NCBI RefSeq assembly: GCF_900115095.1
Contig: NZ_FOVH01000003.1
Location: 310,001-374,000 of the forward strand
DNA: 64,000 nucleotides
Direction: 5' to 3'
DNA from: Actinomadura madurae
Lineage (GTDB): Bacteria > Actinomycetota > Actinomycetes > Streptosporangiales > Streptosporangiaceae
Within the stretch, counting starts at the first letter, position 1. Every line of letters begins with the position of its first letter. Position numbers and translations under genes: made by a program. This document shows, in pieces, positions 59,474 to 64,000 of the stretch. Below the pieces are notes generated by a model. It did not search any database and had not been told where the DNA came from. It worked only from the letters and a program-made list of their open reading frames with translations.

Positions 59474-61039
59474 ATGCCGACGGTCACATTTCTCGGACAT
59501 GCGGGGGTGGCGGTGGACGCGACCGCGTTCCACCTGCTCGCGGACCCGTGGCTCGCTCCAACGGGGGCCTTTCTCGGAGCCTGGCACCAGTATCCGAGAA
59601 ACGATCATCTGGATCTCGCCCCGGTGCTCGACGCCGACTGGGTGGCGGTCTCGCACGAGCATCTAGATCACTTCGATCCCTGGGTCCTGGACCGCCTTCC
59701 CGTGCGAACCCGGATCCTCATTCCGTGTTATCCCGGACCCGCGTTCCGGGAGCGGATGACGGCCGCCGCGGGCGGCCGCCAGGTAATCGAGATCCAGCCG
59801 TGGGAGAAATTCCCTCTGGACAATCGGGGCTCCTGGATCACGGTTATTCCTGAACTGTCTCCCATGTGTCATGACGCCGCCTTTCTGATCGTGGCGGACG
59901 GGCGCGGAATCCTGCATTGCAACGACGCCCGGCTCACCGCGGCGCAGGCCCGCCGGGCCAAGCACCTGGCGGGCGGCCGGCTGGACCTGATGGCCCTGCA
60001 GGCGTCCGGGGCGTCCTGGCACCCGATCTGCTACGAGTACCCGCCGGAGGAGATGGCCAGGGTCTCGATGGCCAAGCGCACCTCCAAGCTCCGCGCCGCG
60101 CAGCGCCTCGTCCGGCAGACCGAGCCGGAGCTGGCGGTCCCGTTCGCCGGGCCGCCGTGCTTCCTGGGCGCGGAGGTGGAGCACCTCAACTGGGTGCTCG
60201 ACCAGGCGGACGGCGCGTTCTGCGACCCCGAGGCCGCCACGGCGTGGCTGCGCGAGCACCTGCCGGGGCAGCGCTGGGACTACTTCAAGCCCGGCGACAC
60301 CGTCGACCTGGACACCGGCGAGATCATCCGGGACCCGGTGTCCGCGGAGTTCTCGTTCGCCGACGCCGGCCGGGAGGCCTATCTCAGGCGGTACACCGCC
60401 GACCGGGCCGCCGCCCTCGCCGAGGTCATGGCGGAGCACCCGGAGCCGGGTCCCGACCTGTTCGACCGGTTCACCGCCCACTTCGCCTACCTCGGCGGGC
60501 TGAGCGACTACTTCCTCGAACAGATCTCGATGACCGTCCGGTTCGACATCACCGGCCCGAACGGCGGCGTCTGGGACGTCGACTTCGCGCCGGGCGGCCT
60601 CACGGTGTCGCAGGCGTCCCCGGACGTCCGCCCGCACTACCGGATCACCACCGCGGGCCGCTGGCTGGACGGCGTGCTGTCCGGCCGGATGGCGTGGGAG
60701 GACCTGCTCATCTCCTTCCGGGTCAGCCTCTACCGCGACCCGGACGTCTACAACGACTACCTCGTCGGCCTGCTCAAGCACGCCAACGCGCCCGCGCTGC
60801 AGGCCGTCGAGGCGTACGAGACCGGCCGGGACGAGAGCGAGCGCATCACCGTCGAGAGCGACGGCGCCCGCTACGACATCCCCCGCTACTGCCCGCACGC
60901 CGGCGAGGACCTGGCGGTCGGCGCCGTCGTCCGCGACGGCCAGATCCACTGCCTGGCCCACAACTTCGCCTTCGACCTCGCGACCGGCAACTGTCTCAAC
61001 GCCCGGGCCGCGAACCTGACGAGCCGGAAGGTCTCCTGA
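59474..61039 (+). CDS. MBL + SCP2-like + Rieske fusion protein
   Basis: A 521-residue protein with three parts in order. About 1-280 is an MBL-fold hydrolase of the UlaG/CMAH type: VTFLGHAGVAV at the start, SHEHLDHFDPW near 60 (metal ligands), and later SPMCHDAAFLIVAD with a His ligand. About 340-440 is SCP2-like (FAPGGLTVSQASPDVRPHYR and GRMAWEDLLISFRVSLYRDP). About 455-515 is a Rieske [2Fe-2S] domain with both motifs, CPHAGED near 472 and CLAHN near 492. CMP-Neu5Ac hydroxylase also unites Rieske and MBL parts, but in reverse order. Metal-plus-iron-sulfur chemistry on a hydrophobic acyl or sterol substrate is a fair guess. ATG 59474 lies just after GAGAGAG. Confidence 0.75.
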   Translation: MPTVTFLGHAGVAVDATAFHLLADPWLAPTGAFLGAWHQYPRNDHLDLAPVLDADWVAVSHEHLDHFDPWVLDRLPVRTRILIPCYPGPAFRERMTAAAGGRQVIEIQPWEKFPLDNRGSWITVIPELSPMCHDAAFLIVADGRGILHCNDARLTAAQARRAKHLAGGRLDLMALQASGASWHPICYEYPPEEMARVSMAKRTSKLRAAQRLVRQTEPELAVPFAGPPCFLGAEVEHLNWVLDQADGAFCDPEAATAWLREHLPGQRWDYFKPGDTVDLDTGEIIRDPVSAEFSFADAGREAYLRRYTADRAAALAEVMAEHPEPGPDLFDRFTAHFAYLGGLSDYFLEQISMTVRFDITGPNGGVWDVDFAPGGLTVSQASPDVRPHYRITTAGRWLDGVLSGRMAWEDLLISFRVSLYRDPDVYNDYLVGLLKHANAPALQAVEAYETGRDESERITVESDGARYDIPRYCPHAGEDLAVGAVVRDGQIHCLAHNFAFDLATGNCLNARAANLTSRKVS

Positions 61040-61069
61040 CCGGAGCCCCGTCTCCTGACCGGAGCCCCG
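61032..61069. repeat. 19-bp tandem duplication over a stop codon
   Basis: TCTCCTGACCGGAGCCCCG is repeated exactly at 61032-61050 and 61051-61069. The first copy holds the TGA stop of the MBL-Rieske gene; the second begins the terminator stem. Confidence 0.85.
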
Positions 61070-61104
61070 AGTCGGACATATGCGGTGTGTCCGACTCGGG
61101 GTTT
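61065..61104 (+). terminator. Rho-independent terminator after MBL-Rieske gene
   Basis: A perfect 14-bp stem, CCCCGAGTCGGACA with TGTCCGACTCGGGG, a 9-base loop and a short TTT run. This is the best terminator in the window. Confidence 0.85.
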
Positions 61105-61163
61105 CTGATCTACCTGTGCTAGGTTTCTTGCCTGCTCGTACGGGGTTTGAAGGGGTGCGCGGG

Positions 61164-61316
61164 TTGAACCGCAAGAAGGTCGGCCTGTGGGCCGTCGGAT
61201 TGATTCTGACCGTCGCCGTGATGGAGATCCTGGCCCTGCGACTCGGGTCGCTGGAGTTCCCCGTCCCCACCCACTCCGATCAACGCCCCGCGGTGGCCGA
61301 CCAACCCGGCCAGTAG
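61164..61316 (+). CDS. Small single-helix membrane peptide
   Basis: A 50-residue peptide with one hydrophobic segment (VGLWAVGLILTVAVMEILAL) and a short polar tail rich in Pro, Gln and Asp. The likely start is TTG 61164, 9 bases after AAGGGG; GTG 61155 is also possible. It lies right after the terminator of the MBL-Rieske gene and is convergent with the GH-like gene. No known family. Real but short; could also be non-coding leader. Confidence 0.4.
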   Translation: MNRKKVGLWAVGLILTVAVMEILALRLGSLEFPVPTHSDQRPAVADQPGQ

Positions 61317-61330
61317 CCCCGCGCGCCTCT

Positions 61331-61358
61331 CCGGAGGGCCGGGCGACCGCACCTCCGG
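61331..61358. terminator. Hairpin at the convergent gene end
   Basis: CCGGAGG pairs with CCTCCGG around a 14-base loop, directly before the stop of the minus-strand gene and after the small peptide. Confidence 0.45.
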
Positions 61359-62282
61359 CTACCTCCGGGCCAGGTTCCGCGCCTTGATGAGGCTCTGGAG
61401 GTCGGGGTGGTCGCCGCCGTAGGCGTCCGACAGGGAGGGGCAGGCCCATTCGTCCTGGCGGCCCCAGGAGTAGGAGATCTCCAGCGGCGGGCGGGGCGTG
61501 AGCCTGTCCCAGCGCGCGAGGATCTTGCGGAACTGGCCCTGCGTGGGCATCCAGTACTTCCGGTCGCCCTTGGAGCAGCTCTGCCCGAACGTCTGCAGGA
61601 CGGGCGCGATCCGGTCGCGGGGGATGCCGGCGGCGTCCGCCATCCGGACCATCCGGTCGATGGCGCCGATGTCGCAGTGCTCGCGGGTCTTCGCCGAGCC
61701 CTTGCACGGGTAGGGGTCGAGGCCGACGAGGTCGACGCCGGTGCGTTTCGGCGTGACCGGTTTCATCGGCCAGTCCGTCAGCGAGATGAACGAGATCTGC
61801 CGGGGCGCGTGCCGCTCGACGTACGCGGCGCGGCGGCGGATCTCCTGCGCGATCTTCGGGCAGTCGCCGGGGTTCGGCTCGTCCGACAGGTACCACCCGT
61901 AGACCTTCGGGTCCTGCCCGTACCGGTGCACGGCCTGCGTGAAGGCGTCCCAGCCGAGCTCGAAGCCGCCGCAGGTGAAGTTGCCGACCCACAGCAGCGC
62001 CTGCATCCCGTCGGGGACGCCGGCGACGAGCGCCGGGTCCGCCTTGACGTCCACCAGGTCGTAGCCGAGCGCCCGGAGCCGCGGGTAGTCGGACGGCTCG
62101 GTGTTCAGCGCGATCCGGCGGGTCTTGCCGGGTTCGGCGGCCGGCGTGCCCGGTGAGGCGAGCGGGCCCCGGTACGGCCGGTAGCGGTCCGCCCGGTACT
62201 GCAGGTAGAAGAGGATGCCGGCCGCCAGGACGACCGTGACCACGACGGCCGAGATCCTGAACCGGACGTCCCGGATGTCCAT
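61359..62282 (-). CDS. Membrane-anchored TIM-barrel (glycoside hydrolase-like) protein
   Basis: A 307-residue secreted protein with an N-terminal membrane anchor (about 10-28, ISAVVVTVVLAAGILFYLQYR). The extracytoplasmic part reads like a GH-type (beta/alpha)8 barrel: GYDLVDVKADPALV near 73, then PKVYGWYLSDEPNPGDCPKI near 125 (the acidic residue of LSDEP could be catalytic), ISFISLTDW near 163, VDLVGLDPYPCKG near 181 and APVLQTFGQSC near 226. Several cysteines suggest disulfides. Family not named. GGGGAG lies 8 bases before ATG 62282. It sits with a sugar transferase and a flippase, which suggests polysaccharide trimming. Confidence 0.65.
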   Translation of the reverse strand: MDIRDVRFRISAVVVTVVLAAGILFYLQYRADRYRPYRGPLASPGTPAAEPGKTRRIALNTEPSDYPRLRALGYDLVDVKADPALVAGVPDGMQALLWVGNFTCGGFELGWDAFTQAVHRYGQDPKVYGWYLSDEPNPGDCPKIAQEIRRRAAYVERHAPRQISFISLTDWPMKPVTPKRTGVDLVGLDPYPCKGSAKTREHCDIGAIDRMVRMADAAGIPRDRIAPVLQTFGQSCSKGDRKYWMPTQGQFRKILARWDRLTPRPPLEISYSWGRQDEWACPSLSDAYGGDHPDLQSLIKARNLARR

Positions 62283-62306
62283 GACGTCACTCCCCGATGG
62301 TGGTGG

Positions 62307-63041
62307 TCAGGCGGCGGAGCCGGGCTCCTCCGCGGTGCGCCGCGCCGCGTCCTGGGCGTCCTTGACGCCCCCGGCGACCTGCACCGGGAGGGGCGGGACC
62401 GGGATGCGGAGGATGTGCTTCACCGTGTCCCAGAGCGCGCCGAGCGTGGCGCGCATCGACGGGTCCCGCAGGTAGACGGCGTCGACGGCGATCCGCGCCG
62501 GGACGATCCGCTCGATGTAGTTGACGAGGTCGACCTCCTCGCCGGGACCGAGCACGTCGAAGTCGCGGAACCGCACCTCCGACAGGCCGGTCAGCCCCGG
62601 CCGGTGGTCGAAGATCCACCGGCTGGCCGCGTCGTAGTGCACGGCGAGGTCGTAGGTCTCCGGGCGCGGCCCGACGAGCGTCATCTGGCCGCGCAGCACG
62701 TTCACCAGCTGCGGCAGCTCGTCCAGCGACCACTGGCGCATCAGCTTGCCGACCTTCGTCAGCCGCGGGTCGCAGTTGGCGGTGACGGTGAGGCCGCCGA
62801 CGCCCTGCCGCATCGTCCGGAACTTGTACATGACGAACGGCCGCCCGCCCTGCCCGACGCGGGTCTGCCGGAACACCCCGGGCCCGGGGCTGGACAGCCG
62901 CACCAGCAGGAAGAGGAGCAGCAGCGGGACGCTGAGCAGCAGCAGCCCGGTGACCGCGCCGGCGATGTCCAGGACGCGGCGCGCCGCGGACGGGGGGACG
63001 CCGTCGGACGGGTCGACGGGACGGCTCACGAGCTCGGACAT
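62307..63041 (-). CDS. Undecaprenyl-phosphate sugar-1-phosphate transferase (polyprenyl phosphate priming enzyme)
   Basis: A 244-residue member of the bacterial sugar transferase family (PssA/WbaP C-terminal type) that starts exopolysaccharide assembly. One N-terminal membrane helix (about 26-48, VTGLLLLSVPLLLLFLLVRL), then SPGPGVFRQTRVGQGGRPF, YKFRTMRQG near 70, WSLDELPQLVNVLRGQMTLVGPRP near 107 and YDAASRWIFDHRPGLTGLSE near 136 (catalytic Asp/Glu region). It transfers sugar-1-phosphate from a nucleotide sugar to undecaprenyl phosphate. ATG 63041 is favoured by AAGGGG 8 bases upstream over GTG 63050. The long frame beyond 63050 is antisense noise. Confidence 0.9.
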   Translation of the reverse strand: MSELVSRPVDPSDGVPPSAARRVLDIAGAVTGLLLLSVPLLLLFLLVRLSSPGPGVFRQTRVGQGGRPFVMYKFRTMRQGVGGLTVTANCDPRLTKVGKLMRQWSLDELPQLVNVLRGQMTLVGPRPETYDLAVHYDAASRWIFDHRPGLTGLSEVRFRDFDVLGPGEEVDLVNYIERIVPARIAVDAVYLRDPSMRATLGALWDTVKHILRIPVPPLPVQVAGGVKDAQDAARRTAEEPGSAA

Positions 63042-63046
63042 GTCGG

Positions 63047-64000
63047 TCACCCCTTGTCTACGGGTGCGGGGCCTTGGGTCGCGGGTGCCGTGGCCGCGGT
63101 GGCCCCGGCCCCGGCGTTCTTGACGTGCTGGAACCAGACGAGGAGCGCGGCGGTGGTGGCGACGAACGACAGGGACGTGGCGATCGCGGCGCCGATCGCG
63201 CCGTGCGCGGGAATCAGGACCGCGCCGAGGATGACGACGACGACCAGGCCGATGCCCTGCCCGGTGGAGGCGGCGCCGGGGCGCCCGACCCCGTAGAGGT
63301 AGGCCATGACGAGTCCGGTGACGCCGAACGTGACGACGCCCGCGAGCCTGATGTAGGTGGGCACGACGGCGTCGTCGAACACGTCCCCGAAGACCCAGGG
63401 CAAAGCGGTCCCGGCGATGAGGGCGAGGGGCAGCGCGGCCAGCGCGGACACGGCGAGCGCCGGCAGGATGAGGCGGGACGTCCGTCTCGTCGCGGTCTCC
63501 CGGTCCTCCTTCGCGAAGTCGGGGTACAGGACGTAGTTCACCGCGAGCCCCGGCAGCTGCACCAGCTCGGCGAACTTGCTCGCGACCGTGTAGACGCCGA
63601 GGACCTTCGGGCCGGCGAGCGCGCCGAGCAGCGCCATGTCGAACCGGAGCTGGAGCAGGTCGATGAGCTGGCCGAGGTAGCCGCGGAACCCGTATCCGGC
63701 GATGGACCGGCCGAGCCGCCGGTCGGGGCGTCCCCACCCGGCGAAGAACCCGCGCCGCGCGAGGCGCCGGACGATCCACGCGGCGGCGGCGACGTCGGCG
63801 AGCACCAGCCCGGTGATCAGCGCGCCGGGCCCGTACCAGCCGGTCAGGATCACCAGGTAGATCGGCAGGAACACGAACTCCTCGACGGCGATGGCGAGGC
63901 TCGCGCCGGGCTGGTCGTCGGTGCCCTGGAGCAGCCCCTTGCCGACCGAGACGAACCCCTGCGTGAACGACGGCGCGGCGGCGGCGATCGCGACCCAGAT
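63047..64000 (-). CDS. Oligosaccharide flippase (Wzx/MATE-like), 5' end outside window
   Basis: The frame stays open to the window edge, so the start lies beyond 64000. The visible 317 residues form a polytopic membrane protein with about eight to nine helices, including FLPIYLVILTGWYGPGALITGLVLADVAA and LILPALAVSALAALPLALIAGTALPW. KVLGVYTVASKFAELVQLPG resembles the MVF/Wzx fold that flips lipid-linked oligosaccharides outward. The stop overlaps the GTG codon upstream of the sugar transferase, so it is an operon with that gene and the GH-like gene: an exopolysaccharide or teichoic-type polymer locus, of which only the end is seen. Confidence 0.82.
   Translation of the reverse strand: MWVAIAAAAPSFTQGFVSVGKGLLQGTDDQPGASLAIAVEEFVFLPIYLVILTGWYGPGALITGLVLADVAAAAWIVRRLARRGFFAGWGRPDRRLGRSIAGYGFRGYLGQLIDLLQLRFDMALLGALAGPKVLGVYTVASKFAELVQLPGLAVNYVLYPDFAKEDRETATRRTSRLILPALAVSALAALPLALIAGTALPWVFGDVFDDAVVPTYIRLAGVVTFGVTGLVMAYLYGVGRPGAASTGQGIGLVVVVILGAVLIPAHGAIGAAIATSLSFVATTAALLVWFQHVKNAGAGATAATAPATQGPAPVDKG

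Overview
The window is very GC-rich, densely coded, high-GC Gram-positive (Actinobacteria) chromosomal DNA. F420-type and acyl-CoA catabolic enzymes, transmembrane Ser/Thr kinases, a mycobacterial-type LysX, an AftD-like arabinosyltransferase, GTGA/ATGA gene overlaps and near-absent intergenic space fit an actinomycete of the Streptosporangiales/Thermomonosporaceae kind (Actinomadura-like). The genus is an inference. No rRNA, tRNA, insertion sequence, prophage or CRISPR array was seen.

Layout. (1) 1-2690: the end of an unknown protein and a fused double acyl-CoA dehydrogenase of the FadE34 type. (2) 2757-14283: a cell-envelope glycan block with two polytopic membrane proteins (one a 1486-residue AftD-like GT-C enzyme with two F5/8-type modules), a DUF2613 peptide, GT2 and GT4 glycosyltransferases, a membrane acyltransferase plus methyltransferase operon on the minus strand, and a DUF3068/PorA-family membrane protein. 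(3) 14363-23600: a steroid or sterol side-chain catabolic block with an IpdC-like flavoprotein, an EchA19-like hydratase, two FadD ligases, an OB-fold/zinc-ribbon protein and Ltp4/Ltp3-like proteins, in an order resembling M. tuberculosis Rv3515c-Rv3523. Sequences resembling the KstR operator (TnnAACnnGTTnnA) lie before several of these genes. (4) 23761-28287: MarR and AraC-type regulators, an alpha/beta hydrolase, a DHFR-family reductase and a Ser/Thr kinase. (5) 28288-36415: a second catabolic block with a thiolase-like/OB-fold pair, an SDR, an F420-type oxidoreductase, and a phosphotransferase plus unknown beta-barrel-like protein operon, with a perfect KstR-type palindrome at 35020-35033. 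(6) 36561-45401: a PspC peptide, a 1624-residue protein with a helicase-like but apparently degenerate core and a duplicated Pro-rich region, a winged-helix protein, a membrane alpha/beta hydrolase and two unknown genes. (7) 45417-53935: LysX divergent from three consecutive Ser/Thr kinase genes. (8) 53997-61316: three response regulators, two histidine kinases, an unusually short cytochrome P450 and an MBL/SCP2-like/Rieske three-part protein. (9) 61359-64000: the edge of an exopolysaccharide locus (GH-like protein, priming sugar transferase, flippase).

How the parts work together. The catabolic genes cover activation (FadD), dehydrogenation (fused FadE), hydration (EchA), retro-aldol side-chain cleavage (Ltp with OB-fold partner), ring degradation (IpdC-like) and redox steps (SDR, F420 enzyme). 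Shared operator-like sequences suggest one steroid-responsive regulon spread over about 35 kb and extending to an uncharacterised phosphotransferase operon. The repressor itself is not in the window. The glycan block, LysX and the EPS edge concern the cell surface; the kinase and two-component genes may report on it, which is inference.
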